DNA of 38,885 bases. It comes from Bryobacterales bacterium. Its GTDB lineage: Bacteria > Acidobacteriota > Terriglobia > Bryobacterales > Bryobacteraceae. Both the position numbers and the translations under genes were made by a program. Positions within the stretch are counted from its first letter, which is position 1; the number at the start of each line of letters is the position of its first letter. The notes below the pieces were generated by a model. The model had not been told where the DNA came from, did not search any database, and worked only from the letters and a program-made list of their open reading frames with translations. Below, piece after piece: positions 32,169-38,885 of this stretch. Location of the stretch: positions 1-38,885 of the forward strand of contig JAEUQE010000060.1 of NCBI GenBank assembly GCA_016789785.1. The letters are read 5' to 3'.

Positions 32169-32569
32169 ACTTCGTTCTTGATGCAAGCGCGCTGATCGCA
32201 TTCCTTCGGGGCGAACCCGGCGCCGATGCGGTCGCCGAGACCCTTCTCGATCCCGAATCGCAATGCTACGCCCACGCACTCAATCTCTGCGAGGTCTTCT
32301 ACGACTTTGAGCGGGCGTCAAGCCGCCAGGCAGCACTCCAGGCGGTATCGGACTTGGAGAGGGTTGGCGTGATCGAGGATGCATCTCTGGCTCCGCGAGT
32401 GTGGCAGGCGGCTGAAACTCTGAAAGCTCGTCTGCGGCGCGTCTCACTGGCTGACTGCTTTGCCATTGAGTTGGCGCAGCGCCTGGAAGCCACCATCCTC
32501 ACCGCCGATCATCATGAGTTCGATGTTCTGGCGGCGCAGCCGGAGTACCGAATCCGGTTCATCCGTTGA
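32165..32569 (+). CDS. VapC-type PIN domain ribonuclease toxin
   Basis: The 134-residue PIN nuclease carries the acidic metal-binding residues: Asp6 (NFVLDASALIAFLRGEPG), Glu43 (HALNLCEVFYDF), Asp97 (SLADCFAIELA) and Asp115 (ILTADHHEFD). VapC toxins cleave tRNA or rRNA and are held in check by VapB. Length is typical. It starts at GTG 32165, overlapping vapB. Apparently intact. Confidence 0.92.
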   Translation: MNFVLDASALIAFLRGEPGADAVAETLLDPESQCYAHALNLCEVFYDFERASSRQAALQAVSDLERVGVIEDASLAPRVWQAAETLKARLRRVSLADCFAIELAQRLEATILTADHHEFDVLAAQPEYRIRFIR

Positions 32570-32835
32570 GAAAAGATCGCCTTCGTCCACTCGAACCGTG
32601 CCGCCTTCTCGTTGTTGCGAGTTTAAGCATGCGCTTTCGAAGTCAGCCAGGTGCGAGCGAACCGCCCGGCGCAGCAACGCAAGAGGGGATCACGAAAGTC
32701 CCCCCTCCCAGTCACTTGGTTCCGCCCGAGGGGTGGCGAGCGGCCGTTGCGCGAGGCAATTGCCCGGAGGTGCGCGACGCTGCTGGGCGGAGGAAGCCGG
32801 GGGTTGGGGCGCGCGAAAGGAGAGATTGGAACCGG
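32570..32835. other. Gap between vapC and direct repeat DR2
   Basis: About 265 bp; open frames across it are extensions of neighbours and carry no family features. AATTGCCCGGAGGTGCGCGACG near 32758 weakly resembles AATTGTCCGCCTTGTTGTGCGA near 30541, so the homology of the two repeats may extend upstream in degraded form. Confidence 0.4.
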
Positions 32836-32898
32836 AATTGGCTACCGGAAACAGATTGGGCTATTATTGGGATACTAGAGATCCAGATCACGTGCTGA
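32836..32898 (+). repeat. Direct repeat DR2 (63 bp), at the fic 5' end
   Basis: AATTGGCTACCGGAAACAG...CACGTGCTGA repeats 30590-30653 with about 90% identity. It overlaps the proposed GTG start of fic (32892) by 7 bp. With DR1 it frames a 2.2-kb segment holding three TA loci. Confidence 0.85.
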
Positions 32899-33935
32899 CG
32901 CTTGACTCAGACCGCCTCGCGGCAATTACGATTCCGATCGGGACTGGGTGGCTTCTCGGCTCCTGTATGGAGGCGCGCGGCAAGCAGGACTTATGGGTGA
33001 AACAGAAGCCCGAAGTCCTTTCCGCGCTGAGGGAGCAGGCGATCATCCAGAGCGCCGAGTCGTCCAACCGGATCGAAGGCGTCACGGTACCCGCGAACCG
33101 GCTCCGTCCGCTGATTCTTGGCGGCGCCAAGCCGCGCGATCGATCGGAAGAAGAACTCGCCGGATACCGTCGTGCCCTTGACTGGGTCTTCAGCCGCAAG
33201 GGGTCTGTTTCGGTCACTCCGGACGTCATCCAGCGCCTGCACGCGCTCGCTCAGGGCGGGCATTCTGGCGATGCGGGCCAATGGAAACAGAGGAACAACG
33301 AGATTGTGGAGATCCTTCCGAATGGCGAGCGGAGCATCCGTTTCGTGCCGACTGCCGCCCGGGACACGCCCAAAGCGATGGCCACCTTGTGTCAGCGCTA
33401 TCAGGAGGCGTGCCACGACGAGCGCATTCCACCGCTGCTGATCGTCGCGACATTCGTTTTCGACTTCCTGTGCATTCATCCGTTCCGGGACGGTAACGGG
33501 CGGGTGTCCAGGCTCGTGACGTCGCTGCTGCTGAAGGCGCACGGATTTGAGGTTGTGCGGTACGTCAGCCTGGAGAGACTGGTTGAGCAGAGGAAGGACG
33601 AATACTACGGCGTCCTGCGGGCGTGCTCGGACGGCTGGCATGAGGGCAACAATGAGGTTGTGCCTTGGTGGAACTACTTCCTCGGTGTATTGAGGTCGGG
33701 ATACCGGGAGTTCGAGCGGCAAGTCGATTCGGCCGTCGCGCGACCCGCCAAAAGCGAGTTGGTGCGGCGGACCGTGTTGGAGCAGGTGGGGCGCTTCACC
33801 TTGGCTGATCTGACGCAGCAAATGCCGGCTGCGAGTCCCCAACTGATCAAGAAGATCCTCGCGGAGTTGAAGCATGACGGGCGGATCCTGTTGACTGGTC
33901 GGGGGAGAGGGGCCTTCTGGGAACTGGCGCCCTGA
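32892..33935 (+). CDS. Fic/DOC family protein, class II auto-inhibited
   Basis: Fic enzymes usually AMPylate a Tyr/Ser/Thr hydroxyl of a target protein using ATP. The 347-residue protein has the full motif HPFRDGNGRVSR (HxFxDGNGRxxR). The inhibitory motif (S/T)xxxE(G/N) appears N-terminally as SNRIEG (about residues 58-63), the class II form in which the antitoxin helix is fused. A C-terminal winged helix (LADLTQQMPAASPQLIKKIL) is typical of long Fic proteins. GTG 32892 keeps conserved ITIPIGTGWLLGS, which ATG 32967 would cut off; no Shine-Dalgarno is visible. The 5' end is formed by DR2, so the original start may have been replaced. Confidence 0.9.
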   Translation: MLTLDSDRLAAITIPIGTGWLLGSCMEARGKQDLWVKQKPEVLSALREQAIIQSAESSNRIEGVTVPANRLRPLILGGAKPRDRSEEELAGYRRALDWVFSRKGSVSVTPDVIQRLHALAQGGHSGDAGQWKQRNNEIVEILPNGERSIRFVPTAARDTPKAMATLCQRYQEACHDERIPPLLIVATFVFDFLCIHPFRDGNGRVSRLVTSLLLKAHGFEVVRYVSLERLVEQRKDEYYGVLRACSDGWHEGNNEVVPWWNYFLGVLRSGYREFERQVDSAVARPAKSELVRRTVLEQVGRFTLADLTQQMPAASPQLIKKILAELKHDGRILLTGRGRGAFWELAP

Positions 33936-34061
33936 GACTCCGAGGACCATCGCGGCGGACACAAGCGATGTGAGCACAGGGCGAGTGGAAGGAGATCCCA
34001 TGGTGGCCACGAACGAGCGGTTTTCCGTAGCCTTCCAAGGTCTCGGGGCGGACTGATCGCT

Positions 34062-34316
34062 CTAGCCTGCGCGCCTCAATTCTTCTCGAATCACGCGCCG
34101 CAGGATTTTTTCCAGCGGCTCCCGGCTGCGGCTCATGAAGTCGCGGAGGGCAAGGTTGATGAGCGTTTGATAGTTACCCCCGCCGGCCTTCTCCACTTCG
34201 TCTCGAAACCATTCCAGCACATCTTCGTCCAGGCGGATGGTCACCCGCGTCTTGCCTGTGGGCGTAGTTACGACAGGCCCGCGCTTGCCTTTACTGAAAT
34301 CATATTCCTGCTTCAT
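34062..34316 (-). CDS. brnA: BrnA-type ribbon-helix-helix antitoxin
   Basis: The 84-residue protein starts MKQEYDFSKGKRGPVVTTPT and has the RHH fold TRVTIRLDEDVLEWFRDEVE followed by NYQTLINLALRDFM. BrnA binds BrnT through its N-terminus and represses the brnTA promoter. It overlaps brnT by ATGA (34313-34316), the conserved brnT-then-brnA order. Intact, unlike the copy at 14280. Confidence 0.9.
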   Translation of the reverse strand: MKQEYDFSKGKRGPVVTTPTGKTRVTIRLDEDVLEWFRDEVEKAGGGNYQTLINLALRDFMSRSREPLEKILRRVIREELRRAG

Positions 34317-34585
34317 GAATTCTCCATGTACTGCTGCCGTTCTCGGGGAGTGGCGGGTCGTGCTGAGATGATTCGGACGTTGTTGCCGCGCCACGTATAA
34401 ACAACCGTCAGAATCCGGGCTAAGCCGTCCATCCCGATCGTCACCCATCGCTCTTCGGCGATGCCATCGTCGCGCAAAGTGAGCGCTTGCTCGTCTTCGA
34501 GCACGGTGACTGCGTCCGCGAACCGGACGCCGTGTTTGCGAGCGTTGTTCGCCGCCTTCCGGGGATCCCATTCGAATGCCGTCAC
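34313..34585 (-). CDS. brnT: BrnT-type ribonuclease toxin
   Basis: The 90-residue protein has the family layout: FEWDPRKAANNARKHGVRFA, then ERWVTIGMDGLARILTVVYT, and VRIISARPATPRERQQYM. BrnT is a RelE-like ribonuclease. GTG 34585 gives MTAFEWDP, the usual short N-terminus, and has TACACT 8 nt upstream; ATG 34606 would include the operator and add seven residues. All conserved blocks are present, so the module looks functional. Confidence 0.85.
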   Translation of the reverse strand: MTAFEWDPRKAANNARKHGVRFADAVTVLEDEQALTLRDDGIAEERWVTIGMDGLARILTVVYTWRGNNVRIISARPATPRERQQYMENS

Positions 34586-34602
34586 TGTGCACAAGTGTAC
34601 AC
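34586..34602. promoter_or_regulatory. brnTA operator/promoter
   Basis: Two 8-bp palindromes lie side by side: TGTGCACA (34586-34593) and GTGTACAC (34595-34602). The - strand -10-like TACACT (34599-34594) sits within them, 8 nt before GTG 34585. BrnA is expected to bind here; the layout fits autorepression of a leaderless toxin mRNA. Confidence 0.6.
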
Positions 34603-34684
34603 CCATTGAACCGGCGAAGGATGCCACAACGCTGGATCAGTTGGCCGGCAGCGTCCCGGAACGTGCGAAAAGCGTGGACTAAGA

Positions 34685-34690
34685 TATACT
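34685..34690 (+). promoter_or_regulatory. -10 element of the enolase-family operon
   Basis: TATACT with a leader of about 44 nt that includes AAGGAG before TTG 34740. No clear -35. Confidence 0.45.
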
Positions 34691-34739
34691 GCTTTGCACT
34701 GCGTGACTCCGCGATTTTTTCAACAAGGAGAGCCATTGC

Positions 34740-35807
34740 TTGCCGAACCTCGACATCTCAACTCTTGAAGCCTGGAATGTGCGGGAGCCGGTTTCCAAGC
34801 GCGCCTGGTGCGTGCTGCGGCTCGGATCCAAAGACGGTCTGGAAGGGTGGGGCGAATGCGCGCCGCTCACCGCATCCTCGCTGGAAGCGCTGAAATCGGC
34901 GGCGACGGGCACGGCGGCCACTGCCTACGAAGCTCTTCGTACAAAGCTTGGAAGCCGTGGGGGTGCGGCTGCGGTGAACATGGCCTGTCTCGATCTGGCC
35001 AGCCGCGGAGCGAACGCGCCGCTGCATCAGTTTCTGGGTGGGCCGACGCGGCATAAGGTGCGTGCGTTCTGCACCCTTCACGGCGATACCGATGCGGCGA
35101 TCGGCGACTCGATGAAGCAGGCTTCGGCCGCGGGCTTCCGCGCTTTCGGCGTTCCGGTGCCGGGCGTAAGCACACGGAATCAGGGTCAAGCCTTCGTGCA
35201 CGCGGCGAAGAAGCGAATGGACACGTTGCGGCAGGCAGGCGGAGAGAATGCCGATTTCGTGTTGCATGCCTCGGGGACGATTCGCGCGGGGGATGCGGCG
35301 AGTCTGGCGACGGCGCTCGAACGGTTTCACTTGTTGTGGTTCGACGAGCCATGCGATACGCGGAGTCTTGGAGCGTTGCGCAAGATCGCCGATGAGAACG
35401 TGACGCCCGTTGGCTTTGGGCAGGGGTTGGAGGATCCCGCAGCTTTTCAGAACCTGCTGCGCGACGATGCGGTGGACGTGCTGCGGCCGGAGATCGCGGC
35501 GCATGGCCTGAGTGGCGTGCGCAAGATTGCGGCGCTGGCCGAGGTCTACTACGTGGCTGTCGCGCCGAGGCACGGTGAGGGACCGATCACCACGGCGGCG
35601 GCGCTGCATCTGGCGGCGAGCATGCCGAATTTCTTCATTCAGCACATTCCTTATCCGGAGGCGGCTGCCGATCGTGAGATGCGAGCTGCCATTGCGGGCG
35701 CGGTGGAAACGGTGTCCGAGGGATTTGCGGCGTTGCCGGGCGGCCTGGGGCTCGGCATCCGTGTGCGGAGAGAAGCAATGCAGAAATACGGAGATCGCAT
35801 CGCATGA
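34740..35807 (+). CDS. Enolase-superfamily protein lacking canonical metal ligands
   Basis: The 355-residue protein has the mandelate racemase/muconate lactonizing enzyme fold: capping domain with LEGWGECAPL, then the barrel (FHLLWFDEPC, TPVGFGQGL, VAVAPRHGEGPI). Aligned with its neighbour at 35804, the three metal ligands are changed: Asp238 becomes Val174 (FVLHAS), Glu264 becomes Asp202 (FDEP) and Glu290 becomes Gln228. The active-site His of APRHG is kept. A classical Mg-dependent dehydratase or racemase is thus unlikely; it may be a partner of the next gene product or have another role. It starts at TTG 34740 behind AAGGAG, and overlaps the next gene by ATGA. Confidence 0.78.
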   Translation: MPNLDISTLEAWNVREPVSKRAWCVLRLGSKDGLEGWGECAPLTASSLEALKSAATGTAATAYEALRTKLGSRGGAAAVNMACLDLASRGANAPLHQFLGGPTRHKVRAFCTLHGDTDAAIGDSMKQASAAGFRAFGVPVPGVSTRNQGQAFVHAAKKRMDTLRQAGGENADFVLHASGTIRAGDAASLATALERFHLLWFDEPCDTRSLGALRKIADENVTPVGFGQGLEDPAAFQNLLRDDAVDVLRPEIAAHGLSGVRKIAALAEVYYVAVAPRHGEGPITTAAALHLAASMPNFFIQHIPYPEAAADREMRAAIAGAVETVSEGFAALPGGLGLGIRVRREAMQKYGDRIA

Positions 35808-37114
35808 AACGACGTCACTTTTTCCACAGTCTTGCGGCGGGGGCGATGGCGGCTCCGGCGAAGAGCGCGGATCTCTGCGGCTGCGCGCCCATGCTGCAAG
35901 CCGCGTCGCCATTGGGTGCGGATGCGTTCGCGAAGGTCGGCTCGCGGTTGCGGATCACGGGCATGAAAGTGTTCGGTGTGTCGCTGACGCCCGACTCGGA
36001 CCGGCCGTATGTGTTCGTGAAGCTGGAAACGAATCAAGGTCTGGTGGGCTGGGGTGAAGGCACGCTGGAAGGGAAAGCCGCGGCCGTGATGGCATGCATC
36101 GAGGACTTTCGCGAGTTCCTGATCGGCGCCGATCCGATGCAGGTGGAGCATCACTGGCAATCGATGTATGTGCACAGCTTCTATCGCGCGGGCCCGGTGA
36201 TTGGTTCGGCGATTTCGGGCGTCGATCAGGCGCTGTGGGATATCCGCGGCAAGGCCATGGGCATGCCGGTGTACAAGCTGCTCGGCGGACCGATGGATCC
36301 TCGGGGCGTGCGCGGCTACTATCATGCGCGGGCGGGCAATCTGGAACAGCTTCGCGCGTTGCGTGCGTCGGCGCAGCAGCAGGGGATTACGTGTTTCAAG
36401 AGTGGAATTCCGGGTTACTACGAATGGATTGAGACAAATGCCTCGATCAAGCGTGCGGTAAAGCAGATGGAGATGCTGCGCGAGGGCCTTGGGCCGGATA
36501 TCGACATCGGTGTTGATTTTCATGCCAAGACGAGCCCGAGCGTCGCGTCGATTTTGATCAAGGAAGTGGAGCCGCTGAATCTGCTGTTTGTGGAAGAGCC
36601 ATGCCCGCCGGAGAATGTGAAGGCGATGGCGCGCATCACGCGGCGCTCGACTACGCCGATCGCGACGGGAGAGCGGCTGGTGGCGTCGTACTCGTGCCGG
36701 GAACTGGTGGAGATGGGCGTGGTGGATATCATTCAGACCGATATCAATCATGTGGGCGGAATCACGGCGCTGTGGAAGGTGGGTGCGATGGCGGAACCGG
36801 CGGGGATCTCGATTGCGCCGCATGCGTGTGAGGGACCGATTGGCGGTCTGGCCACGGTGCACGTGGATGCGGCGACGCCGAATTTTCTGGTGCAGGAGAT
36901 CTGCAGCGGGGTGAAGCCCGAGGCGAAGGAGAAGGCTTGGGAGGAATGGCTCGGATTTCCGGCGATGCGCATGGTGGATGGCCGGTTCCCGCTTCCCGAG
37001 AAGCCCGGTTTGGGATTCGAGATGAATGAGGCTGCGCTTAAGAAGTATCCATTTGGCGGAACGAAGCCGATGGCGCGGGTATTTCACACCGATGGTTCGG
37101 TAGCTGCCTGGTAA
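35804..37114 (+). CDS. Enolase-superfamily sugar acid dehydratase (galactonate dehydratase-like), Tat-exported
   Basis: The 436-residue protein has a twin-arginine start (MKRRHFFHSLAAGAMAAPA), then the capping domain (VFVKLETNQGLVGWGEGTLE) and barrel with SGVDQALWDIRGKAMGMPVY. Metal ligands are Asp238 (GVDFHA), Glu264 (VEEP) and Glu290 (TGERL), with catalytic His240 and His340 (APHACEGPIG). The DFH and PH..EGP patterns are those of galactonate or related acid-sugar dehydratases, which remove water from an aldonate. A Tat signal suggests periplasmic action, unusual for the family. Start overlaps the preceding gene by 4 bp. Precise substrate unknown. Confidence 0.88.
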   Translation: MKRRHFFHSLAAGAMAAPAKSADLCGCAPMLQAASPLGADAFAKVGSRLRITGMKVFGVSLTPDSDRPYVFVKLETNQGLVGWGEGTLEGKAAAVMACIEDFREFLIGADPMQVEHHWQSMYVHSFYRAGPVIGSAISGVDQALWDIRGKAMGMPVYKLLGGPMDPRGVRGYYHARAGNLEQLRALRASAQQQGITCFKSGIPGYYEWIETNASIKRAVKQMEMLREGLGPDIDIGVDFHAKTSPSVASILIKEVEPLNLLFVEEPCPPENVKAMARITRRSTTPIATGERLVASYSCRELVEMGVVDIIQTDINHVGGITALWKVGAMAEPAGISIAPHACEGPIGGLATVHVDAATPNFLVQEICSGVKPEAKEKAWEEWLGFPAMRMVDGRFPLPEKPGLGFEMNEAALKKYPFGGTKPMARVFHTDGSVAAW

Positions 37115-37134
37115 TTCCTATTCTTTTCTGGCAC

Positions 37135-37177
37135 CTTTCGCGCGGGCTCTGCGCTAAGCAGAGTGACCGCACGAAAG
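37135..37177 (+). promoter_or_regulatory. Structured leader hiding the Shine-Dalgarno
   Basis: Outer stem CTTTCG (37135-37140) / CGAAAG (37172-37177), one mismatch, then GCGG (37142-37145) / CCGC (37167-37170), and an inner hairpin CTCTGC (37147-37152) / GCAGAG (37158-37163). The AAAGGAG that serves ATG 37188 begins inside the outer stem. No T-tract follows, so a terminator is less likely than a translation switch. Confidence 0.55.
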
Positions 37178-37187
37178 GAGCAAGAAA

Positions 37188-37574
37188 ATGGGATTCTTCA
37201 GTAGCGTTCTTGAGAAGGCCGGGAGAGCGGTGACCGAAGTCGCCGACAGGACGGTCCTGCTGAGAGAGTTTGATCTGCCAAACAACTGGGGCACCGTGAA
37301 GGTCTACCCTGTCGCCTACCGTGTGTATTTGCGGCCGGGCGCCGTGGAGGAGTTGAAGCGCGCCGAGAACTTCGCGGGAGCCGTGACGGGCGTGGTGGCC
37401 GCGGTGACGGCCGGATCGGGAGGAACGCTGGCGCCGGTTGCGGGCGCACTGGCTGCGTTCATGACGTTGCAGTGGGCGGCGATCCAACTGGCCGCAAACG
37501 ATGATGGGGTCACGCTGCGAGGTCAGTACTTGCCGCCGACAGGATTGCTGGTGCCAACGCCCGGCGAAAGCTGA
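37188..37574 (+). CDS. Small protein with hydrophobic Gly/Ala-rich segment, unknown function
   Basis: The 128-residue protein begins MGFFSSVLEKAGRAVTEVAD (amphipathic helix), then a beta-like part (NNWGTVKVYPVAYRVYLRPG). A long Gly/Ala/Val-rich hydrophobic segment follows (about 63-104, FAGAVTGVVAAVTAGSGGTL then AAFMTLQWAAIQLA), with a polar C-terminus (GVTLRGQYLPPTGLLVPTPG). A hairpin of membrane helices or a self-assembling small protein are possible; no family is recognised. AAAGGAG lies 8 nt before ATG and within the 37135-37177 structure. Its last 52 bp overlap the 3' end of the convergent apbE gene. Confidence 0.7.
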   Translation: MGFFSSVLEKAGRAVTEVADRTVLLREFDLPNNWGTVKVYPVAYRVYLRPGAVEELKRAENFAGAVTGVVAAVTAGSGGTLAPVAGALAAFMTLQWAAIQLAANDDGVTLRGQYLPPTGLLVPTPGES

Positions 37575-38458
37575 CGGGCGCGAAAGCGTGCGAGCAATTC
37601 CGGAGTGCAAGCGCGTACGGAGCACGCGGTGGCGAGGGCATCGGCCACTGCACCGTGCGATGCCGTGATCGACACCGCTCCGGAGTTTCGCAGGCCGAGC
37701 CCCGTTGCGGGATCGACGATGTGCGAGTAACGCACACCGTCGATCTCGACAAATTGTTCGTCGTCGCCGCTGGTGGAGACCGCGCAGTTGCGCAAGGTGT
37801 GCGATTGACTGCCCGCTTGGATGATCCATCCTTCCTTGCCGGGTGGCGGATCGCCGACCGCGATGTCGCCGCTGACGGCCACCAGTACACGCGAGATCCC
37901 GATGGAGCGGAGCCGGCGCACCACTTCGCTGGCTGCGTATCCCTTGGCGATTCCTCCCGCATCGAGCAACATTTGATCGCGCAGCAGCGTGACGCTTCGC
38001 TTGCGCTTGTCGATTTGCAGATGTGGATAGCCGCAGCGTTCGCGGGCGTGTGCGATTGCGCTCGCGGAAGGAAGCTGCTTCGTCTTGCTTGCTTCGCGCC
38101 AGAGCGAAACCAGCGGTCCGATGGTGACATCGAATGCACCGTTGGTGGTGGCGGCGATCTCCTGTGCATGCTCGATCACGCGGAGCACGTCGTCACTGAC
38201 TTTCACCGGCGTGTTTTTCGGTGAACGGGAGAGCCGCATCCATTCGCTGTCAGGGCGGTAGTCCGATAGCTTTTCATCGAGTTCGCGCACGCGGCGGAAT
38301 GCGCTTTCAAAGGCACGTTGCGCGGTGACGGAATCGCGGGCATAGAGGCGGATCTGCACGAGCGTGCCCATGTGAGGCTCGACGGCTTCAAAGCGTTCGA
38401 GCGGAGCGCCCTGCAGGACAAGCGCGGCGATCCATGGCATGATGAGTCGAATCCGCAT
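37523..38458 (-). CDS. apbE: FAD:protein FMN transferase (ApbE)
   Basis: ApbE covalently attaches FMN from FAD to a Thr in target flavoproteins (Na+-NQR or RNF subunits, periplasmic reductases). The 311-residue protein has a signal-like start (MRIRLIMPWIAALVLQGAPL), then MGTLVQIRLY, FDVTIGPLVSLW, LLDAGGIAKGYAASEV, SGDIAVGDPPPGKEGWIIQA and YSHIVDPATGLGL, all family landmarks including the FAD/Mg site, with ADALATA near the end. It has no lipobox Cys. The start is ATG 38458; an upstream ATG at 38491 would put eleven polar residues before the signal. Its start codon overlaps the divergent gene's start in CATG. Confidence 0.93.
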   Translation of the reverse strand: MRIRLIMPWIAALVLQGAPLERFEAVEPHMGTLVQIRLYARDSVTAQRAFESAFRRVRELDEKLSDYRPDSEWMRLSRSPKNTPVKVSDDVLRVIEHAQEIAATTNGAFDVTIGPLVSLWREASKTKQLPSASAIAHARERCGYPHLQIDKRKRSVTLLRDQMLLDAGGIAKGYAASEVVRRLRSIGISRVLVAVSGDIAVGDPPPGKEGWIIQAGSQSHTLRNCAVSTSGDDEQFVEIDGVRYSHIVDPATGLGLRNSGAVSITASHGAVADALATACSVRACTPELLARFRARQLSPGVGTSNPVGGKY

Positions 38459-38885
38459 GAGGCTGATCTCATTATTGGCACTGTTGTTCATTCAGGCGCG
38501 GGGCGAGGACGCGGCGGGCGTGGCGAAGAAACTTCTGGCCTCGTCGGGGGAGATGATCTCCGCGGCGTCGCCACAAGTGCAGGTGAGCGCGCATCTCGAT
38601 CTGGGGCGGGTGTACCCGAAGTTGGACACGAAGCGAGCCGCTGAACATCTGGATCAGGCGTTTGCGCTGACCGCGGCGCTGCCGGAATCGAAGGATGATC
38701 ACGCGCGCTCGCGCTATCAGGCTCTGATTGTGGAGGCGATGGCAGCGGTGGATGCTGCCGCGGCATCGCAACTCATTCAGCGCATGGTTGTGCCGGACGA
38801 CGAACACACGTATCGCAGCAAGGCGGTCATGAAAGTGGTGACGGCGCTGCTTGCGAAGAAGAACATGGCTGCGGCAATGGAGACG
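38457..38885 (+). CDS. Secreted protein, C-terminus beyond the window
   Basis: The frame is open from ATG 38457 to the window end (143 codons). A signal peptide is clear (MRLISLLALLFIQARGEDAA). The following part is helical with paired helices (LASSGEMISAASPQVQVSAH, LDQAFALTAALPES, YQALIVEAMAAVDAAAASQL), suggesting an alpha-solenoid. No named family. Its ATG overlaps the apbE ATG on the other strand (CATG, 38456-38459). Confidence 0.7.
   Translation, partial: MRLISLLALLFIQARGEDAAGVAKKLLASSGEMISAASPQVQVSAHLDLGRVYPKLDTKRAAEHLDQAFALTAALPESKDDHARSRYQALIVEAMAAVDAAAASQLIQRMVVPDDEHTYRSKAVMKVVTALLAKKNMAAAMET

Noticed and set aside
32460..32891. N-terminal extension of the Fic frame by about 144 codons
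   Set aside because: It runs in another phase over vapC and through the repeat DR2, lacks Fic homology, and would overlap vapC by more than 100 bp.
35651..37087. Antisense frame of about 478 codons opposite the enolase-family genes
   Set aside because: His/Arg-rich composition and full overlap with a gene that retains catalytic residues.

Overview
The window reads as chromosome of a GC-rich, Gram-negative soil bacterium, most likely an Acidobacteriota of the Solibacter/Bryobacter type. This is inference, from an Oar-like TonB receptor with an N-terminal carboxypeptidase-regulatory domain, Tat-exported Gfo/Idh/MocA and enolase-family proteins, a divergent Hfq and many small toxin-antitoxin (TA) relics. 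No marker was compared with a database.

Layout. 1-2300: translation/secretion block on + (tuf 3' end, tRNA-Trp, secE, nusG, rplK), closed by a strong terminator directly after rplK; rplA-rplJ-rplL-rpoBC do not follow. 2300-7600: mixed genes (pectin-type lyase-like protein, TPR protein, acyl-CoA thioesterase, Hfq, DUF72, secreted protein), punctuated by three copies of a decayed REP/RAYT-like element; the copy at 7261-7515 still has terminal inverted repeats. 7600-14100: TonB-dependent receptor, Mn-type superoxide dismutase, a possible small RNA, an MFS transporter divergent from a NagB-like protein. 14100-16550: decayed BrnTA toxin-antitoxin locus, SnoaL-like fragment, DUF1801 protein, secreted protein. 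16700-20400: membrane-anchored 935-residue coiled coil followed by a BON-OmpA protein. 20400-25800: GNAT, XRE-cupin regulator, and the sulfate assimilation operon cysD-cysN-cysH-TSUP. 25800-28700: an overlapping pair of unknown small genes, efp, and a Gfo/Idh/MocA oxidoreductase. 29000-34600: a TA island (two DUF433/DUF5615 loci, hicAB, higBA, vapBC, fic, brnTA). 34700-38885: tandem enolase-superfamily genes, an unknown small protein with a structured leader, apbE, and a truncated secreted protein.

Themes. (1) In the TA island both DUF5615 toxins and the HigB toxin are broken while their antitoxins are intact, and the BrnT at 14.1 kb is truncated; HicAB, VapBC, Fic and the second BrnTA look intact. 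(2) A ~64-bp direct repeat brackets the hicAB-higBA-vapBC segment. (3) Several genes have a -10-like hexamer 7-8 nt before the start codon and no Shine-Dalgarno, suggesting leaderless transcripts. (4) CysN carries a C-terminal APS kinase remnant without a P-loop, next to a CysH with APS-reductase-type Fe-S cysteines, so sulfate is probably reduced via APS without PAPS. (5) Two proteins keep an enzyme fold but have changed catalytic residues (NagB-like at 13.2 kb, enolase-like at 34.7 kb).
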